NCBI GenBank assembly: GCA_024640255.1
Contig: JAHEFI010000001.1
Span: 186,001 to 250,000, forward strand
Direction of reading: 5' to 3'
DNA length: 64,000 nucleotides
Source: Bacteroidota bacterium
GTDB taxonomy: Bacteria > Bacteroidota > Bacteroidia > Chitinophagales > Chitinophagaceae
Positions 27,750 through 36,773 of this stretch are shown piece after piece. The first letter of the stretch is position 1. The number at the start of each line of letters is the position of its first letter. The notes under the pieces are model-generated. The model searched no databases. It was not told where the DNA came from and saw only the letters and a program-made list of their open reading frames with translations. The position numbers and the translations under genes were made by a program.

Positions 27750-27788
27750 TCTACTAATTTGGTAGACTAAATAAAAATTCTATATTTG
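27750..27788 (+). promoter_or_regulatory. Promoter with embedded 17-bp dyad, driving the DUF1684 gene
   Basis: The -33 element TTTG (27758-27761) and -7 element TATATTTG (27781-27788) are separated by 19 bp, an excellent match to the Bacteroidota primary promoter. The dyad TCTAC-N7-GTAGA (27750-27766) covers the -33 element. Seventeen of eighteen bases around it match the minus-strand sequence of the dyad before the oxidoreductase at 1234, and the spacing to the -7 box is the same. Confidence 0.7.
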
Positions 27789-27833
27789 TGGAATATTCTA
27801 TTCGGTTTTCGGTTAAACATTTAACTTTATTCT

Positions 27834-28733
27834 ATGAAGCAACTAGTAGCCTTATTAAGTTTAGTAATAATTAGTGGAACAGTGTCCGCTCAAAATAGTC
27901 AAGAACATAAAAAATCTGTAGAAGAGTGGCATCAAAAAAGAATTGATAATTTAAAAGAGGAAGATGGCTGGTTAAATCTAGAAGGATTGTTTTGGCTACA
28001 TCAGGGTGTTAATACATTCGGAAGTGATGCTAGTTCTGATTGTTATTATAACAATCCAAATTTTCCTACATATTTAGGAGATTTTATTTTAAAAGGAGAT
28101 TCTGTTGTGTGGGTGAATCAAATAGAAAAGGGTGCTTTGGTAAATAAAACAGCTTATTCAAAAGGTAAAACAGTGACCGTTTTTAAATGGGATGGAACCA
28201 ATGAACAGGCTGCAGTTTTTAACTTCAATAGATTTAAATGGGTGGTGATTAAAAGAGAAGATAAAATTGGTATTAGATTTAGAAATTTAGATGCTACAAC
28301 TTTAACTGGCTTTAAAGGAATTGAAAGATTCCCAGTAGATGCAAAGTGGAAGATCAAAGCAGTATTAGAAAAGCCACAAGAAAATTTTTTAATGATCACC
28401 AATGTGCTTGGTCAAACTACTGCACAAAAAAAGGCGGGCACTTTAAAATTTGAAGTAGAGGGTAAACCCTATAGTTTGGATGTTATAGATGAAGGTGGTG
28501 TGAGATATTTTATCACATTTGCCGATGCGACTTCGGGTAAAACAACATATGGTGCAGGTAGATTTATTGAAGTAACCAAAGCAGATGCTGATGGAATTAC
28601 CGTGATTGATTTTAATTTGGCCTATAATCCACCTTGTGCTTTTACGGCATTTGCAACCTGTCCATTGCCGCCCGCTCAAAATAGATTGAGTATTGCCATT
28701 ACTGCTGGAGAAAAAAATTACGGACATCACTAA
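27834..28733 (+). CDS. DUF1684-family exported protein
   Basis: The 299-residue protein has a signal peptide ending at TVSAQ. The rest matches DUF1684: EEWHQKRIDNLKEEDGWLNLEGLFWL at the start, the Phe/Tyr-rich middle GIRFRNLDA, and a closing metal-binding-like CAFTAFATCPLPPAQNRL (His and Cys rich). Function is not known for this family. A clear promoter with an embedded dyad precedes it by about 45 bp, suggesting dedicated repression together with the Tat oxidoreductase at the left end of the window. A nucleotide-sugar dehydrogenase gene starts 33 bp later. Confidence 0.8.
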   Translation: MKQLVALLSLVIISGTVSAQNSQEHKKSVEEWHQKRIDNLKEEDGWLNLEGLFWLHQGVNTFGSDASSDCYYNNPNFPTYLGDFILKGDSVVWVNQIEKGALVNKTAYSKGKTVTVFKWDGTNEQAAVFNFNRFKWVVIKREDKIGIRFRNLDATTLTGFKGIERFPVDAKWKIKAVLEKPQENFLMITNVLGQTTAQKKAGTLKFEVEGKPYSLDVIDEGGVRYFITFADATSGKTTYGAGRFIEVTKADADGITVIDFNLAYNPPCAFTAFATCPLPPAQNRLSIAITAGEKNYGHH

Positions 28734-28751
28734 AGATCCCCCAAGGCTGCT

Positions 28752-28759
28752 TAACTTTG
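28752..28759 (+). promoter_or_regulatory. Possible -7 element close to the nucleotide-sugar dehydrogenase start
   Basis: TAACTTTG matches TAnnTTTG and ends 7 bp before the start codon, which would give a leaderless or nearly leaderless message. No -33 match lies at the right distance, so the call is weak. Confidence 0.25.
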
Positions 28760-28766
28760 GCACCTA

Positions 28767-30035
28767 ATGGATACTTTATCAACTTCACCTAAAATTGCCA
28801 TTATTGGTTTGGGCTATGTAGGCTTGCCTTTGGCAATTGCCTTTGGCCATCAATATCCAACCATTGGATATGATACAAATACCAATAGGGTTAATGAGTT
28901 AATAGAGGGCAAGGACCATACATTACAATCTAGTACAGAAGCTATAAAAAATGTAGCTCATCTAAGTTTTACCCATGAATTAGCATCTATTAAAGATTGC
29001 AATATTTTTATTGTGACTGTACCTACACCGGTGACTGTTAATAAAGAACCAGATTTAAGTTATTTATTAAATGCCACTCAATCTATTGGAACTATTTTAA
29101 AGAAAGGAGATATAGTGATCTATGAAAGCACAGTATATCCTGGTTGTACAGAGGAAGATTGCGTTCCTGTATTAGAACAAACAAGTGGATTGGTATTTAA
29201 TAAAGATTTTTATTGTGGCTATTCTCCAGAAAGAATTAATCCAGGAGATACGATTCATACACTTACTACTATTCAGAAAATTACTTCTGGTTCAACGCCA
29301 GCTATTGCAGATACAATAGATCAATTATATAAAACCATTATTACTGCAGGAACTTTTAAAGTAAGTAGTATTAAAGTAGCAGAAGCTGCCAAGTCAATTG
29401 AAAATGCGCAAAGAGATATCAATATTTCTTTTGTAAATGAACTTGCATTGATTTTTGATAAAATGCAAATTGATACTACAGAAGTATTAGAAGCAGCCGC
29501 AACTAAATGGAACTTCTTACCTTTTAAACCAGGCTTAGTGGGTGGGCATTGTATAGGGGTGGATCCATATTATTTAGCCCATAAGGCTAGCAGTTTAGGA
29601 CATACACCACAGGTTATTTTATCTGGCAGAAATGTGAATGACCAAATGGGTGTTTTTGTGGCTGACAAATTAATGAGATTAATGCAAGAGCGTTTGATAG
29701 ATGTAGCATCTTCTAAAGTGCTTTTATTAGGAGTGACTTTCAAAGAAAATTGCCCAGATATTAGAAATTCAAAAGTTTTTGATATTCTTTCGCAACTAAA
29801 ACAAAAAGGAATAAGCGTAGATGTATTTGATCCATTTGCTAATGCAGAAGAAGTGTTTCAAAAACATCAGGTATCATTAACTACTTCCCTAGATGTGTAC
29901 GATGGTATTATTTTAGCAGTGGCGCATGATTTTTTCAAAGCATTGGATTACGAAAAACTTCAGCGCAATAAAAAAGCCGTGATATTTGATACCAAGGCTT
30001 TTTTAGATAAGTCAATTGTGACTGCTAGATTATAA
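28767..30035 (+). CDS. UDP-sugar 6-dehydrogenase (WbpO/TviB-like nucleotide sugar dehydrogenase)
   Basis: The 422-residue protein contains the NAD motif GLGYVGLP (14-21), TVPTPV, YSPERINPGD (152-161), the active-site cysteine Cys-262 in GGHCIGVDPYY, and the C-terminal GVTFKENCPDIRNSKV. These mark the UDP-glucose/UDP-N-acetylhexosamine dehydrogenases that oxidise C6 to a uronic acid in two NAD-dependent steps. The pattern fits the WbpO/TviB (UDP-GalNAc or UDP-GlcNAc) group more than UDP-glucose enzymes, though the substrate is uncertain. No glycosyltransferase or other capsule gene is nearby. Confidence 0.9.
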   Translation: MDTLSTSPKIAIIGLGYVGLPLAIAFGHQYPTIGYDTNTNRVNELIEGKDHTLQSSTEAIKNVAHLSFTHELASIKDCNIFIVTVPTPVTVNKEPDLSYLLNATQSIGTILKKGDIVIYESTVYPGCTEEDCVPVLEQTSGLVFNKDFYCGYSPERINPGDTIHTLTTIQKITSGSTPAIADTIDQLYKTIITAGTFKVSSIKVAEAAKSIENAQRDINISFVNELALIFDKMQIDTTEVLEAAATKWNFLPFKPGLVGGHCIGVDPYYLAHKASSLGHTPQVILSGRNVNDQMGVFVADKLMRLMQERLIDVASSKVLLLGVTFKENCPDIRNSKVFDILSQLKQKGISVDVFDPFANAEEVFQKHQVSLTTSLDVYDGIILAVAHDFFKALDYEKLQRNKKAVIFDTKAFLDKSIVTARL

Positions 30036-30037
30036 TT

Positions 30038-32128
30038 TTATTGTGGGTGATAAATTGCTTCTGCGTTTTTCAAAATTATATTTTTATCCAAAGTCATTTT
30101 CTTTACTTGTTGGTTTTGATACATGGCTCTTTGGTCGGCAAAATGCTTGCTCTCTGGATGCATGCTTGCGCCAAAAGTGTTCACCGATTCAATTAAGGGT
30201 AAACCACCATCTTTAGGGAATCTAACAAAATTGATATAAGCATCTCCACTATTCATTCTTCTTTTATCTTCTCCCCAAGGTTCACTCATTACTGCTGCTA
30301 ACACATCTGGCATACCGGCTTGTGGCCAGTATTGATCACCTCTTACTAATTTTTGAACATCTCCTAAACTAAGATCAAGACGTCCAAAATGCTTCATTAA
30401 AAAATCATATAAATACTGGTACACTTTAACCGCTTCTTCAATAGTTAATTTATCATTTTTTCTGCCCTCCATTATTTCTGGCACTTTGTAATAAGCAAGA
30501 TTATACAATAATGCTCCTTTACTATCAGCGCTAGCTTCGTGATTCCATGATCTTAAAGTTTTTATCAATGGTGCCAATTGTTCATTGGTAGATTCATCTA
30601 CTAAGAATAAACTATCGCCATTAAAGCCATAGGGAAATAAAATAGGTGTAGGTAAGGTTCTGTCAAACTTAATTCTCTTTAAATCTTCGTAGGAGATTTT
30701 GTCTAATCCATCAATCAAATTTTTAGCTCTTTGACTTCTGTTATTATGATAGGTTTCATAACCATCATTTTTATCAAACTTAGCGGGATTTAAATTTTCT
30801 TCCACAGTGGTTGCTAAAAAAGGAGAATGATTGGTATTAAATAAATAACCACTCTTTGGATTGGTGTATTGAGGTAATTCGCTCAAAGGTTTAAAGCTAT
30901 TCCATAGAGTAGCTTTGGTATTTCCTGGAACAGTGCTACTCCAATGGTAGCTTGTGTCTGCATTTCTGTATGGCATTTTTCCATTAGAGATATAAAAAAT
31001 AGTATCTCTTTTATCAGCATACATGATATTAAACATTGCTAAATGATTTTGCTGAAGCGCTGTTTTAAATTCTGTATAATTGGTTGCTTTATTCATTGCA
31101 TACCATTGTTGTAAAGCACCAGCGTCCATTAAAGAAGGCAATCTCATAGAGAAATAAGCGCCTTTAGGTGATTTAACGGTTGGTCCATATATAGAAGTAA
31201 ATGCTGTTTTATAAATAGGGAGTGGAATACCCTTTATTTGTAATTTGACTTTTCTAATTTCTAAGTTTAGCCATTCTCCATCTACTTTATATTGATTGGG
31301 GTGCGCTTTATCCGTTTCTAATTGATATAAATCCAATTTGTCTTGAAAGTTAACAGTATGTGCCCATGCAAGGTTAGGTGTAACGCCATGAAAAATCATT
31401 GGTCCACCTGGGAATAATCCACCTAAAATATTCCATCCTTCTTCACTTTGTAGATGTGCTTCGTAAAATGCAGTTGCTCCCTCAATTGGTTGGTGTGCAT
31501 TAATCACTAACATGTTTTCTCCTGAAGTTGATTTACTACTATGAATGGCAAATGCATTACTGCCTTCTCCAGTAAATCCAGGAAGATGAGCTACAGAGCC
31601 ATTTAAAATTTTAGGAAGTGTTTTGTCTACTCCACAAAATACAGCTACCGAAAATACAGAAGCAGATAAATATTCTTCTACTGTTACTGGAAACACATTT
31701 TTATTTAATACTTCACTAGGGTGTGCTTTAGCATATGCGTTTAATCCAGCTAAATACCCCTTAATCAAGGCAATGAACTTGGGGTCCATTGAACCTATTT
31801 GAGCATCAACTAATGCTTTGGTATTTAATAATCCAACAACAAAATCTATAGGCGCTCCTTTTTTACCCATATAAGTGCCTAATTTTCCTTTACCAGTTAA
31901 AATAAGGGTTTGAATTGTTTTAAAATCGTCTTCAGCGTGTGCCCAAGCTAAACCATAAGCCACTTCAGGGTCTGTTGGGGCAAAAATATGTGGCACACCA
32001 AAACTATCTCTAGCAATGGTAATTTGTTCGGTTCTAATATTGGGTGATTGGAAACTTTGAGCATTAATAATGTTTAATGTAAAACAGCTAAGAAGCAATA
32101 AAGTCCATTGTTTAAAGCAGATGCGCAT
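30038..32128 (-). CDS. Secreted penicillin-acylase-family (S45) N-acyl amide hydrolase
   Basis: The 696-residue precursor has a signal peptide ending at NINAQ. The predicted autocleavage point is before Ser-190 in GEGSNAFAIH, which would become the N-terminal nucleophile of the beta chain. The alpha chain carries RDSFGVPHIFA, and the beta chain the conserved INAHQPIEG and HGVTPNLAWAHTVN. Relatives cleave penicillins, aculeacin or long-chain acyl-homoserine lactones; length and motifs fit the aculeacin-acylase-like subgroup. A second acylase of a different subtype lies at 37.5 kb. Confidence 0.9.
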   Translation of the reverse strand: MRICFKQWTLLLLSCFTLNIINAQSFQSPNIRTEQITIARDSFGVPHIFAPTDPEVAYGLAWAHAEDDFKTIQTLILTGKGKLGTYMGKKGAPIDFVVGLLNTKALVDAQIGSMDPKFIALIKGYLAGLNAYAKAHPSEVLNKNVFPVTVEEYLSASVFSVAVFCGVDKTLPKILNGSVAHLPGFTGEGSNAFAIHSSKSTSGENMLVINAHQPIEGATAFYEAHLQSEEGWNILGGLFPGGPMIFHGVTPNLAWAHTVNFQDKLDLYQLETDKAHPNQYKVDGEWLNLEIRKVKLQIKGIPLPIYKTAFTSIYGPTVKSPKGAYFSMRLPSLMDAGALQQWYAMNKATNYTEFKTALQQNHLAMFNIMYADKRDTIFYISNGKMPYRNADTSYHWSSTVPGNTKATLWNSFKPLSELPQYTNPKSGYLFNTNHSPFLATTVEENLNPAKFDKNDGYETYHNNRSQRAKNLIDGLDKISYEDLKRIKFDRTLPTPILFPYGFNGDSLFLVDESTNEQLAPLIKTLRSWNHEASADSKGALLYNLAYYKVPEIMEGRKNDKLTIEEAVKVYQYLYDFLMKHFGRLDLSLGDVQKLVRGDQYWPQAGMPDVLAAVMSEPWGEDKRRMNSGDAYINFVRFPKDGGLPLIESVNTFGASMHPESKHFADQRAMYQNQQVKKMTLDKNIILKNAEAIYHPQ

Positions 32129-32169
32129 GGTATTCTTTGTTTTATGATCTATAATTTATAGAAAGCTTG

Positions 32170-32177
32170 TAAATTTG
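32170..32177 (+). promoter_or_regulatory. -7 element before the HAD-like gene
   Basis: TAAATTTG is a perfect TAnnTTTG match, 15 bp before the ATG at 32193. The nearest upstream TTTG (32136-32139) is 30 bp away, too far for a standard -33, so only the -7 is supported. Confidence 0.35.
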
Positions 32178-32192
32178 CATAAATATATAACA

Positions 32193-32534
32193 ATGATTGA
32201 ATCAAAAAGGTTTGGCTCTAAGAAAGCATTAATAGATATAGATGAAACTATCTGTTTTTATGGTGAAAAGCGTGCATATGAATTAGCCGAACCCAATTTT
32301 CAAAACATTGAAAAAATTAATAAGTTATATGAAGAAGGATGGCATATTACTTATTGGACAGGAAGAGGAGAAGCATCTAAAAGAGATTTAAGAGCATTAA
32401 CATTAGAGCAATTAACCAAATGGGGCTGTAAATTCCATGATTTAATAACAGGGTATTGCCCCAATGGCGGACCTACTAAACCTCAGTTTGATTTAGTAGT
32501 TGATGATAAAGCAAAAAGAATAGAAGAACTCTAG
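32193..32534 (+). CDS. Small HAD-like phosphatase-family protein
   Basis: The ATG at 32193 gives 113 residues; a TTG at 32175 would add six. HAD motif I is IDIDETI (Asp-x-Asp), motif II is YWTGRGE (Thr), and a late acidic pair VVDDKA forms motif IV. There is no cap domain. Proteins like this often occur near sugar nucleotide or capsule genes and are annotated as capsular biosynthesis or LicD-linked phosphatases. A magnesium-dependent phosphatase role is inferred from the motifs. Its last 4 bp overlap the convergent membrane protein gene. Confidence 0.75.
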   Translation: MIESKRFGSKKALIDIDETICFYGEKRAYELAEPNFQNIEKINKLYEEGWHITYWTGRGEASKRDLRALTLEQLTKWGCKFHDLITGYCPNGGPTKPQFDLVVDDKAKRIEEL

Positions 32535-33235
32535 GCAATAACTGTTTTATTCTTTCTAGCAAAGGGTAAGTATAATACCCAAAAATGTAAGACTGCCACG
32601 AATTCTAATACAATTATATAATAAGGCCAATCGCCTATTAGTAATGGATTTTTTACAATGGGTTTTTCTGCAAGAAACAAATAATTAGAACCTACTAGGT
32701 AATTGATGATTACTGCAGATAATGCAACAAGTTGTGTATAGCCAAAAATATGTAACCAAGATTTTGAACGGGGTTTAAAATCCAAATGCACAATCATATA
32801 TATCACAACTAGTATTAATCCTCCGTGACTAATATAATATCCTATAAAATTAAATCCTTCCATACCTACTGTAAATTCTGGCGTTAGTAAAGATTGAATT
32901 CCGCCAGCCAATCCCCAATAGTAAACGCATTCAGCAAGTCTTTGTTTATAATTAAACATTACTACTACGCAAAGTATACTACTAATACTACACAAATGAA
33001 TAGGTAAATTTTGTTGCAAATTCCAATACCCATTAACATAATTATAGATATTCTCTCCAATGGTATTAGCTAACATAATTAAGCCAATACTCCATCCGTA
33101 CATTTTATGTTGAAGTGGCTTAATGTATTTTGGAAGTAACACTATCAATGCAATCACTAATAGGGTGACTAAAGTAGCTTCCCACCAAAGCGGAGAAAAA
33201 GTTTCAATAATAGCAGGTGGATGATATTTGCCCAT
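32531..33235 (-). CDS. TIGR02206/YwaF-family membrane protein
   Basis: The 234-residue protein has seven predicted spans. The central LPIHLCSISSILCVVVMF and YWGLAGGIQSLLTPEF are hallmark segments of the YwaF/TIGR02206 family, whose biochemical function is not established. It is the last gene of a closely spaced minus-strand group: ATP-grasp, ATP-grasp-SET, DUF1080, this gene, with gaps of 3, 18 and 21 bp. Its presence in that group may be incidental. Confidence 0.85.
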   Translation of the reverse strand: MGKYHPPAIIETFSPLWWEATLVTLLVIALIVLLPKYIKPLQHKMYGWSIGLIMLANTIGENIYNYVNGYWNLQQNLPIHLCSISSILCVVVMFNYKQRLAECVYYWGLAGGIQSLLTPEFTVGMEGFNFIGYYISHGGLILVVIYMIVHLDFKPRSKSWLHIFGYTQLVALSAVIINYLVGSNYLFLAEKPIVKNPLLIGDWPYYIIVLEFVAVLHFWVLYLPFARKNKTVIA

Positions 33236-33256
33236 TATTAATGCTCTTTGAAAAAA

Positions 33257-34036
33257 CTATAAAGGTCTAATCCAAATATTTCTTAAGCTAATAGGATTTC
33301 CATCATCTCCATGATCTTGAAAGTATAATGGTAATTTATCAGCATGTTTTTTATAAACAGGTTTAATCACCCAATCTGTAGGTCCAGTAAGACTTACATT
33401 GTTTTGTACTAATACTCCATTATGTAAAAGAGTTATTCTAGCAGGTGATAATAAAGAACCGTCTTCATTAAATTTAGGTGCAGTAAAGATGATATCATAT
33501 GCTTGCCAGTTACCTGGAGGACGACTTGCATTCACTAAAGGGATATGTTGTTTGTATACTGCCGCAGCCTGTCCATTTACATAAGTTGGGTTTTCATAAG
33601 AATCCAAAATTTGAATTTCATATAATTCCATTAAGAAAACGCCGCTATTACCTCTAGATTGACCGGATCCTTTTACATCGCTAGGTGTTTTAAATTCTAC
33701 ATGCAATTGACAATCACCAAAAGATTGATTGGTTACAATATCACCAGCACCTTTTACATCTGTTAAGCTGCCATCAGGATTTAAAATCCATCCAATTTTT
33801 TTACCATTTCTACCATGAAATGCATTTAAGTCTTTGCCATTAAACAATACAATAGCATCTGATGGTGGTTCTGAAATAAAATTACCTGGCATGACTGCTT
33901 TGGGAACAGGAGTCCATATTTCTGAAAGCGAAGCCTCGTAAGCTATACTATCTTGTCTGGATTTAAATTTATTTTGTGCGTTTACACTCAATGTGGCAAG
34001 TAAGCACACAAGAAGACCCATCGTTATTTTTTTCAT
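33257..34036 (-). CDS. Exported DUF1080 protein (3-keto-glycoside hydrolase-like)
   Basis: The 259-residue protein has a signal peptide ending at SVNAQ and one DUF1080 jelly-roll domain: IVLFNGKDLNAFHGRNG, then LHVEFKTPSD, GNSGVFLMELYEIQILDS, and a C-terminal GNPISLRNIWIRPL. Several DUF1080 members process 3-keto-glycosides formed by Gfo/Idh/MocA dehydrogenases. A second member lies at 54.9 kb. It sits 18 bp after the ATP-grasp-SET gene, so it may be cotranscribed with that pair; whether the functions are linked is unknown. Confidence 0.87.
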   Translation of the reverse strand: MKKITMGLLVCLLATLSVNAQNKFKSRQDSIAYEASLSEIWTPVPKAVMPGNFISEPPSDAIVLFNGKDLNAFHGRNGKKIGWILNPDGSLTDVKGAGDIVTNQSFGDCQLHVEFKTPSDVKGSGQSRGNSGVFLMELYEIQILDSYENPTYVNGQAAAVYKQHIPLVNASRPPGNWQAYDIIFTAPKFNEDGSLLSPARITLLHNGVLVQNNVSLTGPTDWVIKPVYKKHADKLPLYFQDHGDDGNPISLRNIWIRPL

Positions 34037-34054
34037 AGCAAGCTTTTTATAAAT

Positions 34055-35500
34055 TTATAAAGAATTTTTGGGTTTTCCTTTAATAAGTCCTCTGCATTTT
34101 GGAGATCCACATTGACATTCAAAAGGCTCCATGGTATGATCTAAGAATTGAGCGTAATCCAATGTCAATTCTTCTCCTTTTTTTATAGCTCTATTGGTTA
34201 CCACATTCAAACCCTGGTATTCACAGTTCGCATCACAAGAGTGATTCTGTGGAGACCATTCTTCGGGTTGTAAATCCCAAAGAATATAAGTGTCTTTACT
34301 AATTGGGTAGGCGTATCTTCTGAAGTTTAATTTTTCTCTTTCGTCCCAGTTTTCGTCTACATATTTTTTGGTTACAATTCTTTGTGATCTCTCTTCTCCC
34401 TTAAATAGTAAAGTGTTATGAGGTAGGTCATACTTTGCATAAATACCATATCCTGAAATTGAATTGCCTTTAATGCTAAATAGTTTTTGTTTTCTTTGAA
34501 AACGAGCCATTCCTTCAATAATGATTCTTTCTAAGAATCCTCTTTTACCCACTCCATCATGTAGTAAAATGTAATCTGCAGAGCCTTCATATCCTTCAGC
34601 GTAAAATACAGAGCAAGTGAAATTAATTTCTAGAAAATAAATTTCTCCTTTATTGTTCATTCTAAAATCCATTCTTGCATATCCCACTCCATTAAAAGAC
34701 AAGAATACTTGTTCTGCAATAGATTTTAATTGGTTGGCCAATTCAACATCCTCCACGCCAATATTAGCATTGGGATGTAATTCAGAAGTTTTTAATGCAT
34801 AGGTTTTAAAAGCAAATCCTTCAGGAAAAATATATTCTACTGGTTTAAAACTAGTACATGTTCTTCCATCTGCATTACCACAAACAAGCACTGTAAACTC
34901 TCTTCCATCTATATATTCTTCTACCAATGCGCTACCAAATTCATCTAAAATGGCTTTTACTTTTTTCTTTAAATCATCAATATTATTTGCTTTGGAAGCA
35001 TCGTCAACACCCAAGCTATCACCCGCTTTAGCAGGCTTAACAAATAGTGGAAATTGTAAATTACCAGGAAGTGTATCTATTTCTTCATATGTTTCAATCA
35101 CCGTATGTGCAGGGGTTTTAACCGATTCACAAAAAGCCAAATATTTCATTATGGCTTTGGTTGGATCATATAAATTAGCACTTGGGCCTGTATAAGGAAG
35201 TTCTAATAAATCTAAACTTGTTATCACATCTATTGAAGGAACCTTCCATTCTAAATAACCTTCACAAAGATTTATATAGATATCATATTTTTTATCTTTT
35301 AACTCTTTAAGCTGTTGGTAGGTGGTTAATTTATTTAAAAAAATATGATCAATAGTGGCTTCAGGCATGATCAGGGATAAATCTCTTTTAGGATCATAGT
35401 GCTGATAATCTACGCCCGAGGTAGAATAGTCTGGTTGTAAAACAGCTATTTTTAAACTAGCAAAACTATTGGGGTTATTAAGTTCGGGGAGACTGCGCAT
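34055..35500 (-). CDS. ATP-grasp ligase (Ddl-like) fused to a SET and post-SET methyltransferase domain
   Basis: The 481-residue protein joins two enzymes. Residues about 15-335 form a D-Ala-D-Ala-ligase-like ATP-grasp unit: lysine strand FPLFVKPAKAGDSLGV, grasp strand VEEYIDGREFTVLV, and metal-binding RMDF...FLEINFTCS. Residues about 349-475 form a SET domain with all core motifs: SGYGIYA (349-355), NHSCDANC (419-426), GEELTLDY, and the post-SET zinc cluster CQCGSPKCRG (462-471). SET domains transfer methyl groups from S-adenosylmethionine to lysines. Fusion to an amide-bond ligase suggests a methylated peptide or amino acid product, or methylation of a protein partner. It is 3 bp from a second ATP-grasp gene. 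Confidence 0.9.
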   Translation of the reverse strand: MRSLPELNNPNSFASLKIAVLQPDYSTSGVDYQHYDPKRDLSLIMPEATIDHIFLNKLTTYQQLKELKDKKYDIYINLCEGYLEWKVPSIDVITSLDLLELPYTGPSANLYDPTKAIMKYLAFCESVKTPAHTVIETYEEIDTLPGNLQFPLFVKPAKAGDSLGVDDASKANNIDDLKKKVKAILDEFGSALVEEYIDGREFTVLVCGNADGRTCTSFKPVEYIFPEGFAFKTYALKTSELHPNANIGVEDVELANQLKSIAEQVFLSFNGVGYARMDFRMNNKGEIYFLEINFTCSVFYAEGYEGSADYILLHDGVGKRGFLERIIIEGMARFQRKQKLFSIKGNSISGYGIYAKYDLPHNTLLFKGEERSQRIVTKKYVDENWDEREKLNFRRYAYPISKDTYILWDLQPEEWSPQNHSCDANCEYQGLNVVTNRAIKKGEELTLDYAQFLDHTMEPFECQCGSPKCRGLIKGKPKNSL

Positions 35501-35503
35501 GGT

Positions 35504-36736
35504 TTAATTTTTTCTTCTTGCGAATGCGTCGTTAATAATATGTATAACTAGTTCGGCAAAGCTTTGATTGGCGTATCGCAAAATTGCTCCAATTGAAGTA
35601 AAGTTTTCATCCTCACTTATACCGCACTGCGCATTTACTTCTAATACATGGGCTTGGCCAGTGTGCTTGTCTACTCTTACATCCACTCTTGTATAACCTG
35701 TTCCATTCACTGATGCATAAGCATCCCAGGAAACTTTTTGAATCTCCATTTGAATAGCAGGATCTCCTAATTGGTATTCATAAAAATTTTCTTCAGAAGG
35801 CATTGGACTTTCTTCTTCATAAATTTCCCATAACCTGTCAAAAGATAAAAACTTTTCTTGTTCTGGTAATGATGCGTGAAATACTCTTTCAACGGGAGGA
35901 TAAATTTTTGCAAACTCTGGTTGATTATAAGATCCAACAATCATCACCGTATACTCTGGTCCTTCAATAAAGGATTCTGCAATAATTCCGTCAGTTGCTA
36001 AATTCCATCCTCTATATCCTTCAAACATTTTATCCAACTGCGTTTTTAATGAATGCGTATCGTTTACAACATTCTTTACACCCACTCCTAAACTACCTCC
36101 TGATACTGCAGGTTTTACAATTAATGGATTACCTAATTCTTTTATAATTTCTTCTGCATTGTAATTTTTGTCTTTAATGCTAGCCCATTTTGGAGTTGGA
36201 ACTCCTGCTTCATTAAAAGCAATTTTCATGGGAATTTTAGAAGTGGTTATTTCATAAAAAAAATCTGTAGCACCAGTGTAAATTAATTTTTTTGATTCCA
36301 ATGCTTTAATCACTGAAACACCAGGTGCTCCATTAATTTCATCTCCATCACATAAATTTAAAACAACTGGAAAAACAATTCCTTTATCTCTCTCACCTGC
36401 AATCTCTTGAATAATTTTTTTATAATTCTCTAAAGTAACTGGTTGCCATTTCCAAGGAATGTCCAATGATTCAAAAACCCTTGTGTACTCTTCAATACTT
36501 TGACTAAAATCATAGTAGTAAGCCAAATTCGGATCAGGATTATTAATGGAAGGTGCTAATACCCAAACTTTCAAATGTCCAACTGGAACAAAAGGATAAA
36601 ATAAATGACGAAGGTCGCTCAATGCAGTAATAAAGGGGTTGGTTATAGTTGCTATGAAGTTATAAAATATATATGAATAGAATCTATTATTAGACCCTAT
36701 TTTATTAGGGGTAATTAACTTATTTATTGTATCCAT
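35504..36736 (-). CDS. ATP-grasp (D-Ala-D-Ala ligase-like) ligase, partner of the ATP-grasp-SET protein
   Basis: The 410-residue protein has an N-terminal extension of about 50 residues with a hydrophobic stretch, a pre-ATP-grasp domain from LKVWVLAPS, then the ATP-grasp fold: NPLIVKPAVSGGSLGVG, ESFIEGPEYTVMIVG, and metal ligands in TRVDVRVD...LEVNAQCG. It is clearly Ddl-like but lacks the context of peptidoglycan genes, so it is probably an amino-acid or peptide ligase of other metabolism. It is first in the group, 3 bp before the ATP-grasp-SET gene, and divergent from a LuxR-type regulator. Confidence 0.88.
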   Translation of the reverse strand: MDTINKLITPNKIGSNNRFYSYIFYNFIATITNPFITALSDLRHLFYPFVPVGHLKVWVLAPSINNPDPNLAYYYDFSQSIEEYTRVFESLDIPWKWQPVTLENYKKIIQEIAGERDKGIVFPVVLNLCDGDEINGAPGVSVIKALESKKLIYTGATDFFYEITTSKIPMKIAFNEAGVPTPKWASIKDKNYNAEEIIKELGNPLIVKPAVSGGSLGVGVKNVVNDTHSLKTQLDKMFEGYRGWNLATDGIIAESFIEGPEYTVMIVGSYNQPEFAKIYPPVERVFHASLPEQEKFLSFDRLWEIYEEESPMPSEENFYEYQLGDPAIQMEIQKVSWDAYASVNGTGYTRVDVRVDKHTGQAHVLEVNAQCGISEDENFTSIGAILRYANQSFAELVIHIINDAFARRKN

Positions 36737-36773
36737 TAAAATAATAATCTATTGCATATAAGAGTCTTCTTAA

